Of a DNA stretch of 13,810 bases, positions 7,856 to 13,800 are shown piece after piece. Under the pieces are notes generated by a model. It was not told the origin of the DNA. It made no database searches and saw only the letters and a program-made list of their open reading frames with translations. The DNA is taken from positions 3,347,856 through 3,361,665 of the forward strand of contig NZ_AP018316.1 of the NCBI RefSeq assembly GCF_002368115.1. Direction: 5' to 3'. This DNA is from Dolichospermum compactum NIES-806 (lineage in GTDB: Bacteria > Cyanobacteriota > Cyanobacteriia > Cyanobacteriales > Nostocaceae). The translations under genes were made by a program, and so were the position numbers. Numbering within the stretch: the stretch's first letter is position 1; each line of letters starts with the position of its first letter.

Positions 7856-7893
7856 AAAATGCTAAAAAAGTAAATAAAAGTTGGCAGAAATAA

Positions 7894-8574
7894 TTAAATG
7901 AAGTGATAAGGAGGAATACCTTCTCCTAAAAATAGATCCCAACGAGGGCAAGTTTGCTGCCAAGTTAAAAATTGTTCTAAAAGTAAACTTTTATCCTGGT
8001 AATTGACTAAAAGGTAAATTCGTACTTCTTCTTCTTGTTCTTGAATAATAACGGGAATCTGATTGATTTTACTGATAAAATTAATCAAGATTTCTTTTTC
8101 CGATGCTTGGGCAAGAATAAAGTTTTTTTGCTTTTGATAGTGTTGCTTCTTAGCTAAAAAGTAATGTCTACCTGATTCTAAAACTGGCGATTCTTCTGCG
8201 ATCATGCGAGGGATTAATTTTAGAATAAATTCGGTTTTACAATTGATTTTTTCTAGCTTATTTAGATATTCTTGCCCATAAGATTCTAGATGAGTTAGCA
8301 GGTTGTCTGTATTAGCAAAATAAGTTCCAAAACGTAATGGTAAAACTGTAATCTGCCGAAAAATATCACAAATAACTCGATCATGATCTATAGCCATCTG
8401 GACAATTTTTTCATCATTATCTTGAAATGAATCTAAAGATATTCCAGGCTCGACAATAGCTGAAAGTCCATTTCCATCAATTTGAATTACTGAAGTAGTA
8501 GAACCTTCTGGTAAATGCAAGGAAAAGCTAGGGGTTTTTAAAAAAGCATAAGTGTAAAGGTTTTCTAATTCCAT
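7894..8574 (-). CDS. gvpW: Gas vesicle protein of the GvpF/GvpL family, GvpW type
   Basis: This encodes 226 residues from the ATG at 8574. A GTG at 8583 is in frame, but AGGTG with 6 nt spacing favours the ATG, giving the start MELENLYTYAF. The GvpF/GvpL signature is visible: an N-terminal Tyr-rich strand, then DHDRVICDIF, then VLPLRFGTYF near the middle. A long charged helical region and a C-terminal domain ending in Pro-Pro-Tyr-His-Phe-Ile follow. GvpF/GvpL proteins are minor, essential assembly factors that contact GvpA and other Gvp proteins at the early stage of vesicle formation. The protein has only a general likeness to the GvpF in this locus, so it is not a recent copy. It starts the three-gene unit with the two ATPases. 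Calling it gvpW rather than gvpL follows the Anabaena and Microcystis naming and the position next to gvpV. Confidence 0.85.
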   Translation of the reverse strand: MELENLYTYAFLKTPSFSLHLPEGSTTSVIQIDGNGLSAIVEPGISLDSFQDNDEKIVQMAIDHDRVICDIFRQITVLPLRFGTYFANTDNLLTHLESYGQEYLNKLEKINCKTEFILKLIPRMIAEESPVLESGRHYFLAKKQHYQKQKNFILAQASEKEILINFISKINQIPVIIQEQEEEVRIYLLVNYQDKSLLLEQFLTWQQTCPRWDLFLGEGIPPYHFI

Positions 8575-8668
8575 ATGTTTCACCTGTATAAAACTATTTT
8601 ACGGTGGGAGTTAATAAGATTTGTCTTCATGCAAATACCAGATAAATTTAGTTATAAATTATTCAGTA

Positions 8669-8696
8669 TTTACAATAGTAACTTATTGGTTATAAT
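8669..8696 (+). promoter_or_regulatory. Near-consensus promoter for gvpV
   Basis: TTTACA at 8669-8674 and TATAAT at 8691-8696 are 16 nt apart, one base from the sigma-70-type consensus overall. Transcription would start near 8703, leaving a leader of about 18 nt before the gvpV ATG at 8721. The minus-strand gvpW unit must also start in this 8575-8720 gap, but I see no comparable promoter for it. Confidence 0.65.
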
Positions 8697-8720
8697 ACTA
8701 GAAAATATTCAGGTTTTATC

Positions 8721-9038
8721 ATGAAAAGCTTTCGTCATCGTAGTATTATTAGAGCTAAAATCAGCACGATGCCACGACATATATCTGAGGCATCTAGTCA
8801 ATTAGAACTTTATAAGATGGTAGCTGAGAAACAACGTATTAGCAAAGAATTATCTTCTATTAAAGAACGAATGACTACGCTTCAAAAACGGTTAGATTCT
8901 CTCAATAATGATATAGATAACACAGAGAAAAAGATTCATAAATTGCGTCAACCTCACTCCAGCACAGCTCCAAATATGGTGCGTTCAAAGAATGTTGTTG
9001 AATCCAATAACTACCAGACTTTTGAGATTGAATATTAA
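8721..9038 (+). CDS. gvpV: Gas vesicle protein GvpV, coiled-coil
   Basis: This encodes 105 residues with a basic N-terminus (KSFRHRSIIRAKIS) and then a long heptad-patterned helix from about 25 to 75 (ELYKMVAEKQRISKELSSIK onward), ending in a polar tail. This matches what I recall of cyanobacterial GvpV, a small coiled-coil accessory protein of vesicle assembly with no known enzymatic role. The position between gvpG and gvpW is the usual one for gvpV. It is the only gene of the locus on the plus strand, with a near-consensus promoter 5' and a strong terminator 3', so it forms its own transcription unit. AGG lies 7 nt before the ATG. The coding potential is clear, while the exact name is less certain because the protein is short and composed of coiled coil. 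Confidence 0.75.
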   Translation: MKSFRHRSIIRAKISTMPRHISEASSQLELYKMVAEKQRISKELSSIKERMTTLQKRLDSLNNDIDNTEKKIHKLRQPHSSTAPNMVRSKNVVESNNYQTFEIEY

Positions 9039-9092
9039 AATATAGAATCTTGATGAATTTGGTAGAAATGAACACATTAAATCAAAATTATT

Positions 9093-9113
9093 ACCCGCAA
9101 AAGCGGGTTTTTT
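9093..9113 (+). terminator. Intrinsic terminator of gvpV
   Basis: A perfect 6-bp stem, ACCCGC with an AAAA loop and GCGGGT, is followed directly by a run of T to 9113. It lies 55 nt after the gvpV stop. On the minus strand the same stem follows gvpG by about 75 nt, but there the tail is only AATAATTTT, so it could serve gvpG weakly. Confidence 0.85.
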
Positions 9114-9184
9114 ATTATCACCTTAGACGCTATTTAAGTATTGCAATAAGTCTGTTGACGTTAAAAATTATTATTCCTGCGGTA

Positions 9185-9547
9185 CTAGGGTAATAAGACG
9201 AGATCCTTGTCTCTATCAATTTCTGTTGTCAATTGAGGTTGTATAACAAAGTCTTCCTCTTGTTCTAATTCTAGTTGCAAGCGTGCTTCTTCTTCTGCCA
9301 ATTTTAATTCTAAGAGGGCTTCCTCTTCCAAGGCTTGAATTTTCAAAAGAAGCTCCTCTTCTTGAATCTCGAAGTCCTCTTCAGAAATTTCGCCAATATC
9401 GAAAGAAAGCTGTAAGTTTAATAATTGTTTATGCAAATTTTCTTGAGCATCAAATTCAGTATTTGTACGCTCTTGGATCTGCTCACCAATCCAGACCAGT
9501 CCATTAAGTGGACCCATGATTGGCAATAGTAAAAGTTTCGTCAGCAT
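9185..9547 (-). CDS. gvpG: Gas vesicle protein GvpG
   Basis: This encodes 120 residues. The N-terminus is hydrophobic (LTKLLLLPIMGPLNGLVWIG), with the Leu-Pro-x-x-Gly-Pro core typical of GvpG. A very acidic helical region follows from about 40 to 105, dominated by Glu and Leu, which should form a coiled coil. GvpG is a minor assembly protein thought to work with GvpF/GvpL in forming the nucleation complex. The SD AGGAG (minus strand, 9556-9560) overlaps the gvpF stop codon at 9559-9561 and lies 8 nt before the ATG, so translation is probably coupled to gvpF. The C-terminal about 25 residues, after the coiled coil, are less Glu-rich and probably flexible. The gene ends 146 nt from the convergent gvpV. 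Confidence 0.88.
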   Translation of the reverse strand: MLTKLLLLPIMGPLNGLVWIGEQIQERTNTEFDAQENLHKQLLNLQLSFDIGEISEEDFEIQEEELLLKIQALEEEALLELKLAEEEARLQLELEQEEDFVIQPQLTTEIDRDKDLVLLP

Positions 9548-9558
9548 AATAAAAACTC

Positions 9559-10296
9559 CTATGAAGCAAGCTGGGCAAATGTGTAGGGTGCGGTAAAATT
9601 GTTGTAGCGAATACGTAGGCGATCGCCAAATTTTCTATCAATAGCTTCGACTCGTTCGCTAAATACAGATTCTGTTTCCCAAGGAATTAAAAAAGCCGCA
9701 TTGTAAATCATTTCTTCCGTCATCGGATCACTTTCTACAATCTCCTTAGCTAAAGGATGTAAGTTATTAAAGAACTCTTGAATGACCGTCTGTTTGCGAG
9801 CAGCTAAATTACTTTCAATTAATTGTCCGATTTGAATTATTTCTTCCATATTCAAATTTTTGCCTTCCATGTTGTCGCGCTGCTGCTTCAAATCATGATT
9901 AGACTCCATCATGGCTTGCAATTCTGATTTGCTATCCCAAAGAATCTTAATGCTTACCTCTCTTTGTCCTGCCAGCTTTTGAAATAACTCATTTAATTGC
10001 TCTTTGTATGGTTCAATTAGTTGTTTTTGGATTGTCTCCCAATCTTTGACAACTAATCCAAACCGTAGAGGTAAAAGAACATGAAACCCTTCGTGCATTG
10101 CTTGTTCTAAAACTTTTTCATGAGTTAACAAATTACGACGGGAAGCCAAATATTTTTCTTGACAAGCATCTGAATATAAAAAACTAAAGCCATCAACTAC
10201 CTGATTATGAACAGGTTGTTTATCCAATCCTTGAAGCTCAATATTTTCAGGAATTGGATCTGGAAAAATGCCGTACAAATAAAGACCAGTATTCAT
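9559..10296 (-). CDS. gvpF: Gas vesicle protein GvpF
   Basis: This encodes 245 residues from the ATG at 10296, giving MNTGLYLYGIF, the usual opening of the family. A TTG at 10314 would add six residues and has no better ribosome site. The N-terminal domain carries the strand LYLYGIF and the diagnostic LLPLRFGLV block (about residues 74-82). A helical middle (about 88-180) and a C-terminal domain with MIYNAAFLIPW and FGDRLRIRYNNFTAPYTFA follow. The ending FTAPYTFA is characteristic of GvpF/GvpL. GvpF is reported to bind GvpA and to sit at the gas-facing surface or in the assembly complex. The gene is 46 nt from gvpK and 11 nt from gvpG, in one operon. It contains a HIP1 site at 9619. Confidence 0.92.
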   Translation of the reverse strand: MNTGLYLYGIFPDPIPENIELQGLDKQPVHNQVVDGFSFLYSDACQEKYLASRRNLLTHEKVLEQAMHEGFHVLLPLRFGLVVKDWETIQKQLIEPYKEQLNELFQKLAGQREVSIKILWDSKSELQAMMESNHDLKQQRDNMEGKNLNMEEIIQIGQLIESNLAARKQTVIQEFFNNLHPLAKEIVESDPMTEEMIYNAAFLIPWETESVFSERVEAIDRKFGDRLRIRYNNFTAPYTFAQLAS

Positions 10297-10342
10297 AAGC
10301 TGCAAAAAAATCAAACCTAAATTTACGACTGATAACGGGGAA

Positions 10343-10852
10343 TTAAATTGGTTTTGATGTCAAAACTAACCTTAATTTGGCGTGAATAAGATCCAGTTGA
10401 GCCACACCTATATCTATTTCACCATCTACAACTATTCCGGTATTTAAAAGCCGATCTAATAACTCTAGGATCGAAGGGCGACTACCAGTTTCTCCTGGAT
10501 AATAAGAACCAGAAGCTGGTAAAAGAGTACCAAACTCTCCTAAATTTATATTCAAATCTGCTGGATCAATGTCAAATATCTGGCACAAATTTAAAATTTG
10601 TTCCTCTAACTTTTGCAAACTTTCTGCGGTTCGTTCTAAGTCAGATTCACTGAGTAAATCCTCTTCCATGCGCCGAATTATTTGAGCTTCCATCAATTGG
10701 CGTATCAATTCCAATACAGTCAATAATAAGGGTGCTAAACCCGTTTCATTATTAGATTTCTTTTTAGGAGAGGTGTTTAGAAATTCGCTAGAGTTTTCAA
10801 CTGGAGTGACGCTGAGGAAATCGTTGGAGCTTTCAACTGGAGTGTAGACCAT
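10343..10852 (-). CDS. gvpK: Gas vesicle protein GvpK
   Basis: This encodes 169 residues. The GvpK core starts near residue 38 (GLAPLLLTVLELIRQLMEAQ) and runs through RRMEEDLLSESDLERTAESL to the conserved C-terminus SILELLDRLLNTGIVVDGEIDIGVAQLDLIHAKLRL, cited here by its parts SILELLDRLL and DIGVAQLDLIHAKLRL. The C-terminus has a GvpA-like pattern. GvpK is a minor essential assembly factor. The N-terminal about 30 residues are outside the core and contain a tandem 12-residue repeat, TPVESSNDFLSV then TPVENSSEFLNT (residues 4-27), matched in DNA by a 36-bp period. This tail looks disordered and is probably lineage-specific. The ribosome site is poor; the ATG at 10852 is chosen because it opens the repeat. 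The gap to gvpJ is 112 nt. Confidence 0.92.
   Translation of the reverse strand: MVYTPVESSNDFLSVTPVENSSEFLNTSPKKKSNNETGLAPLLLTVLELIRQLMEAQIIRRMEEDLLSESDLERTAESLQKLEEQILNLCQIFDIDPADLNINLGEFGTLLPASGSYYPGETGSRPSILELLDRLLNTGIVVDGEIDIGVAQLDLIHAKLRLVLTSKPI
10781..10852 (-). repeat. Tandem 36-bp repeat at the 5' end of gvpK
   Basis: The string TTCAACTGGAGTG occurs on the plus strand at 10796 and again at 10832, 36 bp apart. The two units encode the two 12-residue repeats of the GvpK N-terminal tail. The second positions of the units have diverged by several substitutions. Confidence 0.7.
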
Positions 10853-10964
10853 TTTTATGATGCCACATAAAGGTTTAAATTTCTTTGATGTAATTTAATC
10901 ATTAAAATCGCCAGAGTTCCAGTGTTTATCAATTGGATATGGATAACTCCTAAATTTCAATTAA

Positions 10965-11414
10965 TTAGACATCAAGTTGAGAATCTATCGGCAATGGAAT
11001 ACTTTCTTCATGGGTTTGATCAGGATTATCTTCAGTATTCTCTACTAACGGAATTTGCTCTTTTACTTTGGCTGCTGTTAGTAAATTTAGCTGTGATTCT
11101 AAGCTCTCTAGGCGATTCTGAAGTTGCTGATTTTCTTCAACTAAACGTTGAGCTTTGCTACTGAGATAAGGGTCTGTTTCCCACCAATTGATACCCATTT
11201 CTTTGGCTTTATCCACGGAAGCAATTAACAAGCGAATCCGAATGTGTATAAGTTCTGTGGAGGCAATAGAGATAGAAATATCGCCAGCAATGACAATTCC
11301 TTTATCTAAAACCCTTTCGAGAATGTCCGCTAAAGTCGAACCCTGGGTAGATGTGTTAATAGCTCGACTTGAGTTGCTTTGAGGACGTGTTGGCAGTATT
11401 GGCGTAGAAGTCAC
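10965..11414 (-). CDS. gvpJ: Gas vesicle protein GvpJ
   Basis: This encodes 149 residues from a GTG at 11414. No ATG is available; a TTG at 11447 would add 11 residues, but GTG gives the opening MTSTPILPTRPQ, which fits the family. A weak AAGAG lies 11 nt upstream. Residues about 27-80 are a GvpA-like domain (LADILERVLDKGIVI, then ISIASTELIHIRIRLLIASV), shared by the shell protein and its minor paralogues. A coiled coil follows at about 87-115, then an acidic tail. GvpJ is a minor GvpA homologue involved in nucleation or the conical tip. I recall a much longer, repeat-bearing C-terminal tail for GvpJ of Anabaena flos-aquae; that tail is missing or short here. The gene starts downstream of a 19-bp palindrome. 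Confidence 0.92.
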   Translation of the reverse strand: MTSTPILPTRPQSNSSRAINTSTQGSTLADILERVLDKGIVIAGDISISIASTELIHIRIRLLIASVDKAKEMGINWWETDPYLSSKAQRLVEENQQLQNRLESLESQLNLLTAAKVKEQIPLVENTEDNPDQTHEESIPLPIDSQLDV

Positions 11415-11458
11415 GAATGATTCAACTCTTGAATAGTATAAACACAATGAATTTTGTA

Positions 11459-11505
11459 AACTAATTATTAATGCTCCGAAGAATATGGAGCATTAATAAT
11501 TAGTT
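11459..11505 (-). promoter_or_regulatory. Perfect 19-bp palindromic hairpin between gvpN and gvpJ
   Basis: The arms 11459-11477 and 11487-11505 are exact reverse complements (core CTAATTATTAATGCTCC with AA on the outside), with a 9-nt loop. The gvpN TAA codon at 11500-11502 lies in the upstream arm. After the hairpin the minus strand reads TTTACAAAATT, a poor T-run, so it may act as a leaky terminator, an RNA-stability element or an attenuator. Its ability to form is certain; its role is not known. Confidence 0.8.
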
Positions 11506-12579
11506 AAGAACTTTGGTTGAAGGCTTTTGAAATCCCTTGAATTCGTTATTTTTTTGCTGACTTACGTAATCAGAAGCTTCTTTTTCTAAGGGGATATCAT
11601 TTCCTAAATCTGTATTAGCGAGCGTATCCATTGTTGGTAAGCTACCCAATTCGGCATCATTTAACATCTCGATTTCTTTGGTGGAAAATTGAGAAATGAC
11701 ATCCAGGAAAATATCTGTAGACTCACTGACAGATAGATGGGTACGGTTAGACAAAATCTCCATAGCAATTTCCTGAAAAAAGGAATTTTCTGCTGTTGCT
11801 ACAATGTTGTTGTCTGCACAGACTTTAGCAATCATTAAACAAGACCGTAATCCAGAGGTTTTTTCCGCACCTGTAGCTATCCGAAATGATTTAACTAACC
11901 GGACTATTAAGTAAGCATATTCTTTTTGTATGTTTGTTTTCTGAATTAATATCTCTGTTTGAGTTATCTCATCTGGTTCTGGCATATTAATAGTTACCAG
12001 TCTATCCATCAAAGCATCTTGTGTAGAGTGAACTCCACAATACTCTTCGGGATTAGATGTAAAAATAGCCCGAAATTGAGGACTAACACTCAGGTATTCT
12101 GGCTGATTACTGCTAGGGGGAAGACTAAGAATTTTTTCTTCTAATGCTGATAGCAAGACGTTATTAACTTCAGGTCGTGAACGGTTAAATTCGTCATAGA
12201 CTAAAGTGAAGCCTTCACGACAAGCGAGAGTTAATCGAGAATCAACCCAATTTTGTTTGAATTCGTCTTCAACTTTAACAACACTATGGATATAGTTATC
12301 TAGTAATTTTTTGTGAGTGTAACCGGATTCACTACCAATCAAATCCGAACTTTTAAATTCGTCATCTCCAAATAGTAACATGACTGGTCTGTCTAGACAG
12401 TGAGCCAAGTGCAGTGCTAAGGTTGTTTTCCCTGTGCCGGCTGGTCCACGTAAGTGAATGGGGAATCCTGATTTGAGATAAAGTAATGCCCGAATTGCGA
12501 CTTGCTCGATAGCAGGTGTGACTACAAACTGCCCTGGACGGACACGAAGAACTGCTCTTTTATGATTAGTTTTAGTCAT
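11500..12579 (-). CDS. gvpN: Gas vesicle AAA+ ATPase GvpN
   Basis: This encodes 359 residues. It is a MoxR-like AAA+ ATPase with Walker A at 45-52 (GPAGTGKT), Walker B LVYDE at 126-130, sensor-1 region FTSNPEEY around 173-180 and a possible arginine finger in ALMDRLV (Arg-193). The N-terminal VRPGQFVVTPAI is typical of GvpN. GvpN is required for normal vesicle growth and is thought to use ATP to help insert or remodel shell subunits. The C-terminal about 75 residues (from near 285) are acidic and low in complexity, likely flexible. The ATG at 12579 has only a weak ribosome site. The gene is separated from gvpC by 339 nt with several hairpins, and the stop codon lies in a large palindrome before gvpJ. 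Confidence 0.95.
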   Translation of the reverse strand: MTKTNHKRAVLRVRPGQFVVTPAIEQVAIRALLYLKSGFPIHLRGPAGTGKTTLALHLAHCLDRPVMLLFGDDEFKSSDLIGSESGYTHKKLLDNYIHSVVKVEDEFKQNWVDSRLTLACREGFTLVYDEFNRSRPEVNNVLLSALEEKILSLPPSSNQPEYLSVSPQFRAIFTSNPEEYCGVHSTQDALMDRLVTINMPEPDEITQTEILIQKTNIQKEYAYLIVRLVKSFRIATGAEKTSGLRSCLMIAKVCADNNIVATAENSFFQEIAMEILSNRTHLSVSESTDIFLDVISQFSTKEIEMLNDAELGSLPTMDTLANTDLGNDIPLEKEASDYVSQQKNNEFKGFQKPSTKVLN

Positions 12580-12717
12580 AGTTATGAGATGAAGATGGTC
12601 AGTAAATTAAGATTGTCAGAAAAAAGGAATATTATGAGAATAATGTGAAATTTCTCAATTGATGTGCTATTATCGTTCCATTAGTTAAGCGCATGAAGTA
12701 AGAACTCCAGTTTAATA

Positions 12718-12755
12718 AACGTAGTAAATTTAACGCTAAATTGAATTTATACGTT
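12718..12755 (-). promoter_or_regulatory. Bulged stem-loop upstream of gvpN
   Basis: AACGTA and TAAATT, with one bulged G between them, pair with AATTTA and TACGTT across a 13-nt loop. The stem is 12 bp. It lies about 140 nt before gvpN; the role is unknown. Confidence 0.45.
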
Positions 12756-12825
12756 ACTGTCGCTACGGTTTAAATATGGACTGCCGACTCTTCAGGCCTA
12801 AACTCATTGTTGAATTTTATTATTC

Positions 12826-12868
12826 GCCCCCTTGTTTTACCAGCTTTGCACCTGGAATGTCAGGGGGC
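12826..12868 (-). promoter_or_regulatory. Nested GC-rich hairpin downstream of gvpC
   Basis: GCCCCCT at 12826-12832 pairs with AGGGGGC at 12862-12868. Inside the loop, CCAG (12840-12843) pairs with CTGG (12852-12855) to make a second small stem. It begins about 50 nt after the gvpC stop. On the minus strand it is followed by AATAATAAAATT rather than a T-run, so it is not a standard terminator but may block 3' exonucleases or attenuate. Confidence 0.5.
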
Positions 12869-12918
12869 ATTACTATTTAGACCTATTCTCTAACAGATAA
12901 ACTCTGTGTATTGAGAGA

Positions 12919-13512
12919 TTAACGGCTGGAAATACCAAAAATACTTACAAACAAATCCTGACGGAATGCTTGCAGTTCTTTTGCTTGTTTTTGAGCTTTA
13001 GAAATGCGTTCTTGGGCAGTTTCTGCTAAAAATTCTTGGCTGGTTTGCTCAAGTTGCTTACGGAACGCTTGTAGTTCTTCTGCCTGTTTTTGAGCTTTAG
13101 AAATGCGTTCTTGGGCAGTTTCTGCTAAAAATTCTTGGCTGGTTTGCTCAAGTTGCTTACGGAACGCTTGTAGTTCTTCTGCTTGTTTTTGAGCTTGAGC
13201 AATGCGTTCTTGGGCAGTTGCTACTAAAAATTCTTGGCTGGTTTGCTCAAGTTGCTTACGGAACGCTTGTAGTTCTTCTGCTTGTTTTTGAGCTTGAGCA
13301 ATGCGTTCTTGAGCAGCTTGTGCTAAAAATTCTTGGCTAGTTTGCTCAACTTGCTTACGGAACGCTTGTAGTTCTTCTGCTTGCTGTTTAGCTTGGGCGT
13401 TTCTTTTCGCTGTTGTAGCAGACAAGAATTGATTAGTATCTTGAAATAGTTGAGCTACTGCTTCAACTATTGACTGACGTTCTTGGCGAATTTTTGGTAT
13501 TAAAGCGGTCAT
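12919..13512 (-). CDS. gvpC: Gas vesicle outer shell protein GvpC
   Basis: This encodes 197 residues from the ATG at 13512, preceded by GGAG with 6 nt spacing. The frame is open 30 nt further to an ATG at 13542, but that start has no ribosome site and gives an atypical N-terminus. The N-terminal segment (1-28) has IPKIRQERQSIVEAVAQ, as in known GvpC. Five 33-residue repeats follow, starting at 29, 62, 95, 128 and 161, the last one partial, each with the pattern FLxxTAQERIAQAQKQAEEL. The conserved C-terminus is RQDLFVSIFG plus ISSR. Length and repeat number match the Anabaena flos-aquae protein I recall. GvpC wraps the GvpA ribs on the outer surface as an amphipathic helix and raises the collapse pressure. 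gvpA should lie just upstream, beyond the window end. Confidence 0.97.
   Translation of the reverse strand: MTALIPKIRQERQSIVEAVAQLFQDTNQFLSATTAKRNAQAKQQAEELQAFRKQVEQTSQEFLAQAAQERIAQAQKQAEELQAFRKQLEQTSQEFLVATAQERIAQAQKQAEELQAFRKQLEQTSQEFLAETAQERISKAQKQAEELQAFRKQLEQTSQEFLAETAQERISKAQKQAKELQAFRQDLFVSIFGISSR
12955..13428 (-). repeat. Tandem 99-bp repeats of gvpC
   Basis: Four full units and one partial unit each encode 33 residues. A shared anchor falls at 13017, 13116, 13215 and 13314, exactly 99 bp apart. The stretches 12985-13083 and 13084-13182 differ at only one of 99 positions, while more distal units carry more changes, which points to a recent duplication or gene conversion at the 3' end of the gene. 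Confidence 0.95.
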
Positions 13513-13543
13513 AAATTTCTCCAGAAAATGATAAACTGGCATT

Positions 13544-13583
13544 AACTAGATTCACTGAATTTTTTAATCCACTGAATCTAGTT
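13544..13583 (-). promoter_or_regulatory. Perfect 11-bp inverted repeat in the gvpC leader
   Basis: AACTAGATTCA (13544-13554) and TGAATCTAGTT (13573-13583) are exact reverse complements around an 18-nt loop. The hairpin ends 31 nt before the gvpC ATG and about 21 nt before its ribosome site. No T-run follows, so a role in mRNA stability, processing or translation is more likely than termination. Confidence 0.65.
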
Positions 13584-13741
13584 TCAGAGGTTTCCGCTTT
13601 TTTGTTATATCCTTTGAGAAACCTTAATTTCAAAATGCTCTTCTTTCATCACTATTTAGATAAATCAACAGATTTTCAAGGTTTGACAGCCTAGTAAAAT
13701 GAAGGTTTCACCTGATTTTGATAGAAGAGGGATATACAGAT

Positions 13742-13800
13742 AATAAAAAAAAGCAGGTTGAATATCAGGATTAAATTAAAGATTCATTAATCCTGATATT
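13742..13800 (-). terminator. Hairpin plus T-run upstream of gvpC, probable gvpA attenuator
   Basis: AATATCAGGATTAA (13761-13774) and TTAATCCTGATATT (13787-13800) form a perfect 14-bp stem with a 12-nt loop. On the minus strand CAACCTGC and then eight T residues follow. The T-run begins 8 nt past the stem, so termination is probably partial. The position fits the expected gvpA-gvpC junction, where partial termination is known in other cyanobacteria to give an abundant gvpA-only transcript and a rarer gvpA-gvpC one. gvpA itself is not in the window. Confidence 0.65.

Larger units (their letters stand above)
12580..12918. other. 339-bp gvpC-gvpN intergenic region with stem-loops
   Basis: No convincing ORF is present. 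The region holds two candidate RNA structures: a GC-rich nested hairpin at 12826-12868 and an AT-rich bulged stem at 12718-12755. Neither is followed by a good T-run on the minus strand. A promoter for gvpN could lie here, but I saw no strong match. Confidence 0.6.

Noticed and set aside
10922..11382. Plus-strand ORFs of 64 and 80 codons
   Set aside because: They mirror gvpJ and its upstream region and lack ribosome sites.
12955..13428. Regular 99-bp repeats as a CRISPR or satellite
   Set aside because: The repeats are in frame and encode the 33-residue GvpC unit.
13512..13542. Upstream ATG of gvpC at 13542
   Set aside because: There is no ribosome site before it, and the internal ATG has a good one and gives the family's usual N-terminus.
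13620..13740. CRISPR-like or tRNA-like structure in the gvpC leader
   Set aside because: No regularly spaced repeats and no cloverleaf could be drawn; TTGACA at about 13683 lacks a properly spaced -10 box.
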